Source: an uncultured Collinsella sp. (lineage in GTDB: Bacteria; Actinomycetota; Coriobacteriia; Coriobacteriales; Coriobacteriaceae). Taken from it: a stretch of DNA of 64,000 nt. Made by a program: the position numbers and the translations under genes. Positions 1-9,408 of the stretch are shown here, piece by piece. Under the pieces are notes generated by a model, which worked only from the letters and a program-made list of their open reading frames with translations, was not told the origin of the DNA and did not search any database. The stretch covers positions 1 to 64,000 of the forward strand of contig UQKU01000008.1 of assembly GCA_900541675.1 (NCBI GenBank), in the 5' to 3' direction. How positions within the stretch are numbered: position 1 is the stretch's first letter; each line of letters begins with the position of its first letter.

Positions 1-996
<996 letters not shown>

Positions 997-1142
997 ACCG
1001 CACCTCGCGGCCCGCGGGACAAGCGCTCATGCGCGGTCCGGGCACGAGGATGCCCCCGAGTCACTCCCCCCTATACGCCATGCGGCCCCCAGGGCACGTG
1101 AGGGAGACACCCGGACACCGAAGATACGGTGGGCGCCGCCCA
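997..1142 (+). other. 23S-5S internal spacer
   Basis: A spacer of about 146 nt lies between the 23S 3' end and the 5S gene. It is GC-rich and contains short complementary blocks expected of processing stems. I see no tRNA in it. Confidence 0.7.
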
Positions 1143-1143
1143 C

Positions 1144-1262
1144 CGGTCAGCGGCCAGAGCATGGGGGGCACGCCCGGTCCCGTTCCGAACCCGGAAGCTA
1201 AGCCCCATCGCGCCGAGAGTACTGCGGGGTCAGCCCGTGGGAGGCCAGGGCGCCGCTGACCG
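1144..1262 (+). rRNA. rrf: 5S ribosomal RNA
   Basis: Terminal helix strands GGTCAGCGGC (1145-1154) and GCCGCTGACC (1252-1261) pair perfectly and enclose the typical 5S landmarks: CCCGTTCCGAACCCGGAAG near 1179-1197 and AGTACTGC near 1218. Complementarity continues a few bases outside on each side, so the mature ends are uncertain by about 2 nt. The length of about 119 nt is normal. Confidence 0.95.
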
Positions 1263-1297
1263 GTGGACGGCACCGAGCCGCCATTGGGAATGTAGAA

Positions 1298-1327
1298 GGG
1301 GGAGGCCTCGCGGCCTCCCCCTTTTTT
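1298..1327 (+). terminator. rRNA operon terminator
   Basis: A perfect 10-bp stem (GGGGGAGGCC at 1298-1307, GGCCTCCCCC at 1312-1321) with a 4-nt loop is followed by six T residues. It is a strong intrinsic terminator closing the rRNA operon. Confidence 0.95.
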
Positions 1328-1375
1328 GCGTTTGGTCGATATGAGCTAAACGCCTCTATGGCTTAATAGCCTTTT

Positions 1376-1846
1376 CTATTTGAAGAAAACAAAATGAATG
1401 ACCAGCGCGATTGCCACGATGGCAATGATCAAGAGCGCAATTTGGAGACGGTGCTGTCTGCGCCGTCTGTTTGACGATGTAAATATCGATTTCCCCTGCT
1501 TAGGCGTCTCGAGATAGCGGGCGGAATGCGTTAGAGTTTGCTTGGGACGGGGCCCTCTGCGATGTTGCTTTGTGGGTGTTTGTGTCTGCTCCTGGCTGCT
1601 TGCGCTGTTTTTGGATAAGGGGGCATCTTTTAGATACACCGGATCGCTCGAGGCGACACCCATGTGTCTGCGCGCTGATTGAGATTCTTCTAGGGTTTGA
1701 TATCGATTGCGAGTTACATACTCAGGCTCTGCATCGTTAATGGGCTCTTGGGAAATATGGGGACGATGGTAGCGTATGGGCTGTGAATAGGCAGAACTAT
1801 CGTTCTGCAGCGACTCAAACGAATTGTCGGAGGTCTGATCGTCCAT
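1376..1846 (-). CDS. Hypothetical tail-anchored membrane protein
   Basis: A 156-residue protein of no family I recognise. Residues 1-125 are polar and low in complexity, rich in S, Q, R and P, with a basic stretch (RRRRQHR) immediately before a single hydrophobic segment at about 134-154 that ends in FVFFK. That layout predicts a C-terminally anchored protein with the bulk of the chain in the cytoplasm. The start at 1846 has AAGGGC just upstream. It stands alone, with the rRNA terminator on one side and the divergent hsp20 gene on the other. A real gene is likely from the clear membrane segment and the ribosome-binding site; its function is unknown. Confidence 0.7.
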   Translation of the reverse strand: MDDQTSDNSFESLQNDSSAYSQPIRYHRPHISQEPINDAEPEYVTRNRYQTLEESQSARRHMGVASSDPVYLKDAPLSKNSASSQEQTQTPTKQHRRGPRPKQTLTHSARYLETPKQGKSIFTSSNRRRRQHRLQIALLIIAIVAIALVIHFVFFK

Positions 1847-2124
1847 GATGCCCTTAGGTTGTCATTAACAACGTGTATGCGCTCATTGTAAGCCCTCCGC
1901 TTCGTTTTGACAGGCCGCGTATATGGTATTTAAGGCACGGTTCAAAGAACTTTAGCTTCGTTAAAACCTTAGTCGACCAGACTTAGATATGCTTATAGAA
2001 AGAGACTTAAAAAACTTTATATCAAAATGTATATATAAGAAATGGATGGGCATATATTAGAGCGTCAAAAGAAGTCCCTGCCACCTAGAAGATGGCTCGG
2101 CAGTCCCTTAAAGGAGTGGTAGTC
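1847..2124. promoter_or_regulatory. Divergent intergenic region upstream of hsp20
   Basis: An AT-rich 278-nt region between two divergent starts. A TTGACA hexamer lies at 1907-1912 but no well-spaced -10 follows. I could not find a convincing CIRCE or HAIR heat-shock operator. Promoters for both neighbours must lie here, but I cannot place them. Confidence 0.35.
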
Positions 2125-2556
2125 ATGGCAAGCATGGTTCCTTATCGTTCGGTTTTTGGTGTTCGTCCCTCTGCTAGCTCGTTGTTTGATCTCTTTGATG
2201 ATATGAGCGACCTAGCGAACAGCTCGATTGCCTCTAAGGCGTTCCCCGTTGACGTTGAGGATAAGGGCGATGGCTATGAGGTCAAGGCTTATCTGACCGG
2301 CGTCGCCAAGGACGATATCGATGTCGAGCTTAACGAGGGCCGTCTGTCCATTAGCGTGAATGTCGAGGAAGACGAGGAGAACGAGGGTAAGAACTTCCTG
2401 CAGAAGGAGTTCAGCTCGTACAGCGCGACGCGCGGCGTGTACCTGAAGGATGCTTCGAGCGAGGGCCTTTCTGCAAAGTACGCTGACGGCATCCTTACCG
2501 TTACGGTTCCTAAGATTGTCGAGAAGAAGAACGTTACGAAGATTTCCATCGATTAA
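2125..2556 (+). CDS. hsp20: Small heat-shock protein, Hsp20/alpha-crystallin family
   Basis: A 143-residue ATP-independent holdase chaperone that binds unfolding proteins in the cytoplasm. The alpha-crystallin domain covers about residues 37-140. It opens with FPVDVEDKGDGYEVKAYLTG, the usual strand pattern after a short N-terminal arm, and ends with the ILTVTVPK strand, as in Hsp20 proteins. A longer reading from 2092 is possible, but 2125 is chosen because AAAGGAG (2110-2116) sits 8 nt upstream. The gene is monocistronic: it is followed at once by a bidirectional terminator shared with the convergent hydrolase gene. Confidence 0.93.
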   Translation: MASMVPYRSVFGVRPSASSLFDLFDDMSDLANSSIASKAFPVDVEDKGDGYEVKAYLTGVAKDDIDVELNEGRLSISVNVEEDEENEGKNFLQKEFSSYSATRGVYLKDASSEGLSAKYADGILTVTVPKIVEKKNVTKISID

Positions 2557-2590
2557 GGCTATCGGCTTTTAAAATCGGTGCCTACGTTAA

Positions 2591-2621
2591 GGGGGCTGGG
2601 AAGTGATTCCCAGCCCCCTTT
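2591..2621. terminator. Bidirectional terminator between hsp20 and hydrolase
   Basis: A 12-bp perfect stem (2591-2602 with 2607-2618) and 4-nt loop, GGGGGCTGGGAA paired with TTCCCAGCCCCC, lies between two convergent genes and is flanked by short A/T runs. Confidence 0.85.
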
Positions 2622-2626
2622 GCTGT

Positions 2627-3436
2627 TTACTGTATGGTCATGGGCCGATATTGTCCGGCGGGACGTATCGTGAGTTTATGCAGCCCCTCAACGCGGGTGG
2701 CGGTGCTGCCAAGCTCGTTGTCGAGCGTTGCGTCGAGGGAGCTTGCGTAGCTTTTGACGGTCAGGCTTGGGCGATTGTTGTCTTGGCTAATGTGCATCGC
2801 GATAAGTTGCTCGGTGCGATCGGTTGCCAACGCGCGTGCGGCATCGGCGGCCTGATCGTTGGAGAGATGCCCTTTTACAGACAGGATACGTTCCTGAAGA
2901 AAGCGAGGATAGTCGCCTTGACGCAGCATGGTTACATCGTGGTTGCTTTCGAGTGCGAGAATGCGACAGTCCTTGAGCGTATCGATGGCATGCTTCGACA
3001 ACTCGCCGGTGTCGGTGGCAAAGCCAATTGAATCACCCTGAGCGTCAAACCGGTAGCCGACGGGATTAACGACGTCGTGGGATGTCGAATATGTTTGAAT
3101 GTGGACTCCGGCAATAGAGAGGGCGTCACCTGGGTCGAATTCCTCGACAGGTAGATGTGCGAGGCTTTCTTTGGACGTGAGCGTTCCTCTGCTGGAAAAG
3201 ACTGGGCCATTCCAATGCTTGCACCATACCTCAAGCCCCTTGATGTGGTCGCTGTGTTCATGGGTGACAACAAGGGCGTACACGTCGTCTACCGACAGTC
3301 CGAGTTCCGCCATGCGTTTGAGCGTTTCGCGGCGAGACAGCCCGTCATCGACCATAATGAGCCCCTGCGGGCCCTCGATGAGTGCGCAGTTGCCTTTAGA
3401 GCCACTGCCGAGGATATGAAGGTGCAGACGAGACAT
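2627..3436 (-). CDS. MBL-fold metallo-hydrolase, WalJ/YycJ type
   Basis: A 269-residue metallo-beta-lactamase-fold protein. The N-terminus (HILGSGSKGNCALIEG) and the metal-binding THEHSDHIKG motif at about 58-67 match the YycJ/WalJ subgroup. That subgroup is thought to be a 5'-3' exonuclease acting in mismatch repair or DNA maintenance. Further ligands are visible as TSHDVVNP and ALESNHD. The start at 3436 gives the canonical family N-terminus; a longer reading from 3517 would overlap the divergent tilS start and add atypical sequence. The ribosome-binding site here is weak. Family membership is clear; the exact substrate is inferred from family knowledge. Confidence 0.88.
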   Translation of the reverse strand: MSRLHLHILGSGSKGNCALIEGPQGLIMVDDGLSRRETLKRMAELGLSVDDVYALVVTHEHSDHIKGLEVWCKHWNGPVFSSRGTLTSKESLAHLPVEEFDPGDALSIAGVHIQTYSTSHDVVNPVGYRFDAQGDSIGFATDTGELSKHAIDTLKDCRILALESNHDVTMLRQGDYPRFLQERILSVKGHLSNDQAADAARALATDRTEQLIAMHISQDNNRPSLTVKSYASSLDATLDNELGSTATRVEGLHKLTIRPAGQYRPMTIQ

Positions 3437-3484
3437 AAGATTCCAAAGGATACAATGGGTGCGGACGAATAGAGGAGGAAGCAA

Positions 3485-5023
3485 ATGCCTACGGTATCTC
3501 AGCATTATGGACACCATGCCGTGCCTGGGGCAGTCGATGAGACCCGGACGAGGCAGCAGGCTGCTCCTGTCGTGCTCATGGTATCAGGCGGCGCGGACTC
3601 GACGGCGCTGCTTCTTATGGCGTGCACATCAAAGCTGGATATCCAAGACGGACGCGGTGTTGCCCCCATTGCTCGCGAGCGCCTGCATGTGCTGCATGTA
3701 AACCATCATCTGCGCGGCAAGGCGTCCGATGGCGACGAGGCCTTTGTGCGTGAGCTCTGCGCGAGATATGGTTTACCGCTGTGCGTGGAGCACGCTTATT
3801 TTGATGGGGAGTCGGGCAATATTGAGGCCGCGGCCCGCGAGGTGCGCTATGCCGCGGCGCGGAGGTATGTTCGCGAGCTCTGCGCCCAGACGGGGGCACC
3901 GCGAACGGCGGCTCGTATCTGCACTGCGCACACGTCTTCGGATCGCGCGGAAACGTTTTTGATGAACGCGATTAAGGGTTCGGGGCCCGCTGGCCTATCG
4001 AGCATTCCTCGCCGGAGGAATATCGTGGTGCGTCCCTTGCTCGACCTAACTCATGGCGAGCTCGTGGGCTATCTACAGGTACATGGTCAGCCGTGGCGTG
4101 AAGACGAGAGCAATGAGGATATCTCGTATCTGCGAAACTACGTGCGCCATCGAGTGATGCCGGTGGTGGCGCAGCGCAACGCGAGCGTCTGCAAGACGAT
4201 TGGCGCCGCCTGCGAGATCTTAGGCGATGAGGACGCGTTTTTGTCTCAGCTTTCAGCACAGGCGTTTCGAAGCTGTCTGCGTAAGGAGGCGGCGGGCGCG
4301 CTGGTGCTCGATGCCAGGCGCCTTGCTGCGGCCGAGGTGGTAATCGCGCGGCGCATCGTGCGACTGGCGATTAAGCGCATCGATCCGGACGCTCGTCCAG
4401 AGATGCGACATGTGGAGCGAGTCCTTTCCTGCGTTGCCGAGGGCGCCGGCTCGGTCACGCTTCCGGCGGGGATTGACGCACGCATTGAGTTTGGCATGCT
4501 GGCGTTCAAGGCGCCGGCGGCTCGCGAGTGCCTGGTCGCGGACTGGGTTACCGTACCCGGACGTTTGCCGTTGGGCGGGGGACGTATGCTGGTCACAGAA
4601 CCGATGGCCGTTGAGCCGGGATGCGATATCGTGCGCCGCGCCCGTGAGCTTGCAGCTGCCGGGGAAGTGACAGCTTTGGTAGACGCGGCTGCCCTGGGTT
4701 TTGCCGACAGCGATAGTGAGCGGATCCTGGCGGGCTCGCGTGGCGAGATCCCTGCCGAGGCGCGATTGGCGCGCCTGTGGGTGGACGGTCCTGCACCGGG
4801 AGACGTGATGTGCCCGTTAGGGATGAGTGGTCGAAGCAAGAAAGTATCCGACTTGCTAGGTGAGGCTCGCATTCCCGTTTCCGAGCGCGCCGGCGTGCCC
4901 ATGGTGAGGACGGCGCCGGGGGGTGCCGTGGTGTGGGTCGCCGGAGTTCGCGCGGACGAGCGTTTTAAGTGCACGGCCGCAACGCGCGTGGCATATCTGC
5001 TCCGCGTGGTCGATGCGGAATAG
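3485..5023 (+). CDS. tilS: tRNA(Ile)-lysidine synthase
   Basis: A 512-residue enzyme that attaches lysine to C34 of the tRNA-Ile CAU anticodon using ATP, changing its identity from Met to Ile. The PP-loop SGGADSTAL is at residues 34-42. HVNHHLRG near 72-79 and HTSSDRAETFLMN follow the family order. A C-terminal TilS_C domain is recognisable by CPLGMSGRSKKVSDLLGEAR near 440-460. AGGAGG (3473-3478) lies 6 nt before the start. It begins the conserved tilS-hpt-ftsH order. An insertion between the PP-loop and HVNHH makes the N-terminal half slightly longer than usual. Confidence 0.95.
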   Translation: MPTVSQHYGHHAVPGAVDETRTRQQAAPVVLMVSGGADSTALLLMACTSKLDIQDGRGVAPIARERLHVLHVNHHLRGKASDGDEAFVRELCARYGLPLCVEHAYFDGESGNIEAAAREVRYAAARRYVRELCAQTGAPRTAARICTAHTSSDRAETFLMNAIKGSGPAGLSSIPRRRNIVVRPLLDLTHGELVGYLQVHGQPWREDESNEDISYLRNYVRHRVMPVVAQRNASVCKTIGAACEILGDEDAFLSQLSAQAFRSCLRKEAAGALVLDARRLAAAEVVIARRIVRLAIKRIDPDARPEMRHVERVLSCVAEGAGSVTLPAGIDARIEFGMLAFKAPAARECLVADWVTVPGRLPLGGGRMLVTEPMAVEPGCDIVRRARELAAAGEVTALVDAAALGFADSDSERILAGSRGEIPAEARLARLWVDGPAPGDVMCPLGMSGRSKKVSDLLGEARIPVSERAGVPMVRTAPGGAVVWVAGVRADERFKCTAATRVAYLLRVVDAE

Positions 5024-5105
5024 CGTCCCACGCCTGCTATTCTGTGCGACGTTGACGGTATTCCAGCGCTGATGGCGCACGGGCTGGTAAATTTACCCCG
5101 TGCGC

Positions 5106-5114
5106 TGCTAGAAT
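5106..5114 (+). promoter_or_regulatory. Extended -10 promoter candidate for hpt-ftsH
   Basis: TGCTAGAAT gives a TGn extension directly before TAGAAT, about 50 nt upstream of the hpt start. No good -35 is visible, which is tolerated by extended -10 promoters. It suggests hpt-ftsH can be transcribed separately from tilS. Confidence 0.5.
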
Positions 5115-5170
5115 GTGTAGTTCGCGTCCATACGGCGGTGTGTGGGCGATAAGCACAAGAAAGGGTTGTC

Positions 5171-5719
5171 ATGGCTTCTCAACATCCGGATATCGAGAAG
5201 GTTCTGTTCACGCAGGAGGATATCGACGGTATCGTCTCTCGCCTAGGCGAGCAGATTACTCGCGACTACGCGGGTAAGGATCTGGTGCTGATTGCGGTCC
5301 TGCGCGGCGCCGTGGTCTTTATGGGCGACCTGATGCGTAAGATCGAGCTGCCGACCAACATCGATTTCATGGCTGTTTCGAGCTATGGCGACGGTGTGAA
5401 GTCCTCGGGTATCGTGCGTATCATTAAGGACCTGGATATCGACATCCGCGGTCGCGACGTGCTGATCGTCGAGGACATTCTGGACTCGGGCCTGACGCTC
5501 AAGTATCTGATGAAGAACCTCGAGAGCCGCAAGCCCGCTTCTCTGGAGGTCGCCGCCTTCCTGTGGAAGGACGTTGAGGACCGCGTCTCGGCCATCACGC
5601 CCAAGTATGTTGGAACCCATTGCCCCGATGCCTTTGTGGTGGGCTACGGCCTCGACTATGCCGAGCGCTATCGCAACCTTCCGTATCTGGGCATTTTGAA
5701 ACCGGAGGTTTATTCGTAA
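5171..5719 (+). CDS. hpt: Hypoxanthine phosphoribosyltransferase
   Basis: A 182-residue purine-salvage enzyme converting hypoxanthine or guanine plus PRPP to IMP or GMP. The PRPP-binding signature VLIVEDILDSGLTL is at 97-110, and the earlier VLRGAVVFMGDL loop (43-54) is typical. The length matches bacterial Hpt. AAAGGG upstream serves the ATG at 5171. The stop is 1 nt before the ftsH start, and the order tilS-hpt-ftsH is widely conserved, so translational coupling with ftsH is likely. Confidence 0.96.
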   Translation: MASQHPDIEKVLFTQEDIDGIVSRLGEQITRDYAGKDLVLIAVLRGAVVFMGDLMRKIELPTNIDFMAVSSYGDGVKSSGIVRIIKDLDIDIRGRDVLIVEDILDSGLTLKYLMKNLESRKPASLEVAAFLWKDVEDRVSAITPKYVGTHCPDAFVVGYGLDYAERYRNLPYLGILKPEVYS

Positions 5720-5720
5720 G

Positions 5721-7856
5721 ATGCCCGACGACCGTAACGACAACAATTCCCAGACTCCCCGGGACCCAAAGATCCCGGGGATGCCCGGAGGCAAGAAGCC
5801 CACGCGTACGGGCTGGCTGTATTTTATTTTGGCTTGCGCGCTTCTGGGCTACGCCTTCTTTAACATGGGCTCCGGCTTTGCCAATTCCAGCAATACCGTT
5901 AAGCTCGCGACGAGCGAGATGGTGAGCGCCATCAAGCAGGATCGCGTCGAAGATCTGACCTATACGGTTCAAGACGGAAGCGTGACGGGTCATTACTGGA
6001 AGACGAAGAAGGACAAGGGCGATACGAGCGAGCTCAAGAGCTTCTCCTCGACCTATGTCGGCTCCGATTCGCTTGCCGAGCTCATGGCGGAGCACCCCGA
6101 TACCAAGTACATCGTCAACACCAACGATCCCGATTTTTGGGGCGACTTCGCGATGAGTGTGCTTCCGACGATCGCCCTTATCGCCATCATGTTCTACTTT
6201 ATGCGCCAGATGATGGGCGCCAACAACAGGAACATGCAGTTTGGCAAGACCAACGCCAAGACCAACGAGGCAACGCGCCCCAAGGTCAAGTTTGAGGATG
6301 TTGCCGGTGTGGACGAGGCCGTCGAGGAACTCGAGGAGATTCGCGACTTTTTGAGCGATCCGGACCGCTATCGCAAGCTGGGCGCCAAGATCCCGCGTGG
6401 CGTGTTGCTGGTTGGCCCTCCGGGTACTGGTAAGACCCTGCTGGCCAAGGCCGTTGCCGGTGAGGCAGGCGTGCCGTTCTTTAGCATCTCGGGTTCCGAC
6501 TTTGTCGAGATGTTCGTGGGCGTCGGCGCCAGCCGCGTGCGCGACCTCTTTAAGGAGGCCAAGTCCCAGGCCCCGTCGATCATCTTCATCGATGAGATCG
6601 ATGCCGTGGGACGTCAGCGCGGAGCCGGCTTGGGCGGCGGTCACGACGAGCGCGAGCAGACGCTCAACCAGCTGCTGGTCGAGATGGACGGCTTTGAGGA
6701 GAGCGAGTCGGTCATCCTGATCGCCGCCACAAACCGCCCCGACATTCTGGATCCGGCGCTGCTGCGTCCCGGCCGTTTTGACCGTCAGGTTACGGTCGAC
6801 CGTCCGGATGTGAAGGGCCGCGAGCAGATCTTGCGCGTGCATGCCGAGAACAAGCCGATGGACGAGGACGTTAAGTTTGAGAAGCTCGCCCAGATGACCG
6901 TTGGCTTTACTGGTGCCGATTTGGCGAACCTGCTCAACGAGTCTGCGCTGCTGGCCGCTCGCCGTCATCGTTCCGTGATCTCGATGGACGAGGTCGAGGA
7001 ATCGATGGAGCGCGTGATTGCCGGACCGCAGCGCAAGGGTCGCGTGATGACCGAGGCCGAGCGCACCACGATTGCCTACCACGAGAGCGGTCACGCCCTG
7101 GTGGGCCACATCCTGGAGCACTCCGATCCGGTCCACAAGATCTCGATCGTCAGCCGCGGTCAGGCTCTGGGCTACACGCTGCAGCTTCCGCAGGAGGACC
7201 ACTTCCTCAAGACCAAGAACGAGATGCTCGACGAGCTCGCCGTGTTCTTGGGCGGTCGCGTTGCCGAGGAGCTCATGTGCGATGACATTACGTCGGGCGC
7301 GAGCAACGATCTGGAGCGCGCAACCAAGATGGCGCGCGAGATGGTCACGCGCCTGGGCATGAGCGAGGAGCTGGGCACGCAAGTGTTTGGCGAGGCGCAA
7401 CATCAGGTGTTCCTTGGTCGCGATTACGCCGATCACCAGGATTACTCCGAGGAGACGGCGCGCCGCATCGATATCGAGGTTCAGCGCATTATGCGTGAGG
7501 CCCATCGTCGTGCGGTCGAGATCCTGGACGCCCGTCGCGATCAGCTCGATCTGATGGCGAAGGTGCTGCTTGAGCGCGAGACTGTCGAAGGCGACGCCGT
7601 GAACGCCCTGCTCGACAACGAGTGGGATGCGTACCTTGAGCGCGAGGGCGATATCCTGGCGGCCAAGGAGGAGCGCAATGCCAAGGCGGCCGGCATGCCG
7701 ACCAAGAAGCGCGCGCCTCGCATGAGCGAGGAGGAGCTGGCGGCTGATGCCGCGGCCTTTGCGCAGGCGGCCATGCAGGAGGATGCCGAAGCCGCATCCG
7801 ATGATGCTGACGATGACCATGCCGTCGTCGATGCCGATGCCGATGCCGACAAATAG
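5721..7856 (+). CDS. ftsH: ATP-dependent zinc metalloprotease FtsH
   Basis: A 711-residue membrane-anchored AAA+ protease that degrades unassembled membrane proteins and short-lived regulators. A first membrane segment lies at about 33-48, an extracytoplasmic domain follows to about 145, and a second membrane segment is at about 147-163. The AAA+ domain has Walker A GPPGTGKT (232-239), Walker B IIFIDEIDAVG and the second region of homology around ATNRPDILDPALLRPGRFDR. The zinc site HESGH is near residue 455. The tail from about 655 is unusually acidic (runs of D, A and E). CCGGAGG at 5702-5708 overlaps the end of hpt. Confidence 0.97.
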   Translation: MPDDRNDNNSQTPRDPKIPGMPGGKKPTRTGWLYFILACALLGYAFFNMGSGFANSSNTVKLATSEMVSAIKQDRVEDLTYTVQDGSVTGHYWKTKKDKGDTSELKSFSSTYVGSDSLAELMAEHPDTKYIVNTNDPDFWGDFAMSVLPTIALIAIMFYFMRQMMGANNRNMQFGKTNAKTNEATRPKVKFEDVAGVDEAVEELEEIRDFLSDPDRYRKLGAKIPRGVLLVGPPGTGKTLLAKAVAGEAGVPFFSISGSDFVEMFVGVGASRVRDLFKEAKSQAPSIIFIDEIDAVGRQRGAGLGGGHDEREQTLNQLLVEMDGFEESESVILIAATNRPDILDPALLRPGRFDRQVTVDRPDVKGREQILRVHAENKPMDEDVKFEKLAQMTVGFTGADLANLLNESALLAARRHRSVISMDEVEESMERVIAGPQRKGRVMTEAERTTIAYHESGHALVGHILEHSDPVHKISIVSRGQALGYTLQLPQEDHFLKTKNEMLDELAVFLGGRVAEELMCDDITSGASNDLERATKMAREMVTRLGMSEELGTQVFGEAQHQVFLGRDYADHQDYSEETARRIDIEVQRIMREAHRRAVEILDARRDQLDLMAKVLLERETVEGDAVNALLDNEWDAYLEREGDILAAKEERNAKAAGMPTKKRAPRMSEEELAADAAAFAQAAMQEDAEAASDDADDDHAVVDADADADK

Positions 7857-7867
7857 TCTTTGTGGCG

Positions 7868-7904
7868 AAAGCCTCCACGGGGAAACCTGCGGAGGCTTTT
7901 TCTT
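7868..7904 (+). terminator. Terminator after ftsH
   Basis: AAAGCCTCC (7868-7876) pairs with GGAGGCTTT (7891-7899) and is followed by a T-rich tract. Confidence 0.85.
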
Positions 7905-7924
7905 TTGAGCGATATGGGGCCGTC

Positions 7925-7986
7925 TGTTGATTGGGGACAGACTTAAATGAGCGTTTTCACGCATTTAAGTCTGTCCCCAATCAACA
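7925..7986. repeat. Perfect 25-bp-arm palindrome with GGGGACAG core
   Basis: Arms 7925-7949 and 7962-7986 are perfect reverse complements, and the loop (7950-7961) can form a further small stem. Each arm contains TTGGGGACAGACTTAAATG. The right arm is followed by a second partial copy (CCAATCAACAT). It is REP-like; it sits after the ftsH terminator and before the next promoter, so it is not needed for termination. Confidence 0.85.
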
Positions 7987-8058
7987 TTCCCAATCAACAT
8001 TGCTGCGGCACTTTGCTCGGCTAAAGCGTACAATAGCGCCTATGCGAAAGGGGAACAG

Positions 8059-9243
8059 ATGATCAACGAAACTATGTTTGCTCGCGGTGCGGAAAGTTCC
8101 ATCATCCGCGAGATCTTTAGCTACGGCCTTGAGCGCAAGGCACAGATCGGCGCGGAAAACGTGTTCGATTTCTCACTGGGTAACCCGAGCGTTCCGGCAC
8201 CTGCCGCCGTGGCTGAGTCCATTAAGAAGGCCTTGGAGCTGCCGAGCGACCAGCTGCATGGATACACGCCTGCACCGGGCCTGCCGCAGTGCCGTACCGC
8301 CGTGGCCGAATCGCTCAACCGCCGCTTTGGAACGAACTATGAGGGTAAGGACGTCTTTATGACGGTGGGTGCCGCGGCTTCGCTCACCTGCACGCTCAAC
8401 GCCGTTACGAACCCGGGCGACGAGGTTATTGTTATCGCCCCATACTTTCCGGAGTATCGCGTTTGGATTGAGAAGGCCGGCTGTACGTGTGTTGAGGCGC
8501 TCGCCGATGAAGATACGTTCCAGCTGAGCGTGGACAACGTGCTCAAGGCGATTACCGATAAGACGGCGGCCGTCATCATCGACTCGCCCAACAACCCGAC
8601 TGGTGCCGTATATACACGCGACACGCTGACGCGACTGGCCAATGTTCTGCGCGAGGTTAACGCCAAGCGCGATCCCGAGAATCCGATTATGCTCATCTCG
8701 GATGAGCCGTACCGCGAGATCGTGTACGGTGCCGAGGTGCCCTGGGTGCCCTCGATCTACGAGAACACCGTGGTGTGCTACTCGTATTCTAAGTCGCTAT
8801 CGCTGCCTGGTGAGCGCGTGGGTTGGATCTTGGTTCCCAACACTAATCCGCAGGCTGCGCGTCTGATGCCGGCTGTTGCAGGTGCTGCCCGTACGCTGGG
8901 TTTTGTATGCGCACCGGCGCTCTTCCAGCGCGTGATTATCGATTGTATCGATGAGCCGAGCGATATCGATGCCTATGCCCGCAACCGCACGGCGCTCACC
9001 GACGCATTGGCGGAGTACGGCTACACCTACGTTGAGCCGGACGGTGCTTTCTACCTGTGGGTGAAAGCGCTCGAGCCCGATGCGAATGCGTTTTGCGAGC
9101 GCGCAAAGAAGTATGAGTTGCTTGCGGTTCCCTCGGACAGCTTTGGTATGCCGGGTTGGTTCCGCCTGGGCTATTGCGTGAGTTACGAAACGATTGCCAA
9201 TTCGCTACCTGCTTGGAAGCAGTTGGCGGACGAGTATCGTTAA
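8059..9243 (+). CDS. Pyridoxal-phosphate aminotransferase, class I/II
   Basis: A 394-residue fold-type I aminotransferase of the aspartate-aminotransferase superfamily. Visible landmarks are FSLGNPSVPAP at about 35, the nucleotide-like VGAAASLTC loop near 108, the PLP-contact segment DSPNNPTGAVY near 175-185, and the PLP-lysine region YSYSKSLSLPGERVGW near 241-256. The amino-acid donor cannot be named from sequence. AAAGGGGA precedes the ATG by a good distance. A TACAAT -10 candidate is at 8029-8034. The gene is monocistronic. Confidence 0.9.
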   Translation: MINETMFARGAESSIIREIFSYGLERKAQIGAENVFDFSLGNPSVPAPAAVAESIKKALELPSDQLHGYTPAPGLPQCRTAVAESLNRRFGTNYEGKDVFMTVGAAASLTCTLNAVTNPGDEVIVIAPYFPEYRVWIEKAGCTCVEALADEDTFQLSVDNVLKAITDKTAAVIIDSPNNPTGAVYTRDTLTRLANVLREVNAKRDPENPIMLISDEPYREIVYGAEVPWVPSIYENTVVCYSYSKSLSLPGERVGWILVPNTNPQAARLMPAVAGAARTLGFVCAPALFQRVIIDCIDEPSDIDAYARNRTALTDALAEYGYTYVEPDGAFYLWVKALEPDANAFCERAKKYELLAVPSDSFGMPGWFRLGYCVSYETIANSLPAWKQLADEYR

Positions 9244-9277
9244 AAGTAAAGCGCTCTGCCTACAATGTTTTACGTGA

Positions 9278-9308
9278 AACGGGGTTTGGTGTTAAGCCGA
9301 ACCCCGTT
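9278..9308 (+). terminator. Terminator-like hairpin after aminotransferase
   Basis: AACGGGGTT (9278-9286) pairs with AACCCCGTT (9300-9308). The T tract after it is weak. Confidence 0.55.
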
Positions 9309-9342
9309 GTCATGGACGTTGTGTCTTTGGGATGGAGTGGTT

Positions 9343-9371
9343 TTACGACTATCGAAGGCTATGCGTACAAT
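9343..9371 (+). promoter_or_regulatory. Promoter candidate for the PHP gene
   Basis: TTACGA (9343-9348), a 17-nt spacer and TACAAT (9366-9371) lie about 40 nt before the start codon. TACAAT recurs as the apparent -10 of several genes in this window. Confidence 0.55.
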
Positions 9372-9408
9372 GAATATAAGCGACGGCCGTGCCAGATAAG
9401 GAGACCCG

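Noticed and set aside
1860..2090. CIRCE or HAIR heat-shock operator before hsp20
   Set aside because: The region is AT-rich and has short repeats of ACTT, but no dyad close to either consensus.
5595..7964. 789-codon open frame opposite ftsH
   Set aside because: It mirrors the high-GC codon pattern of ftsH, has no recognisable domain, and is a shadow of the real gene. The same reasoning removes the 728-codon frame opposite glmS at 22843-25029.
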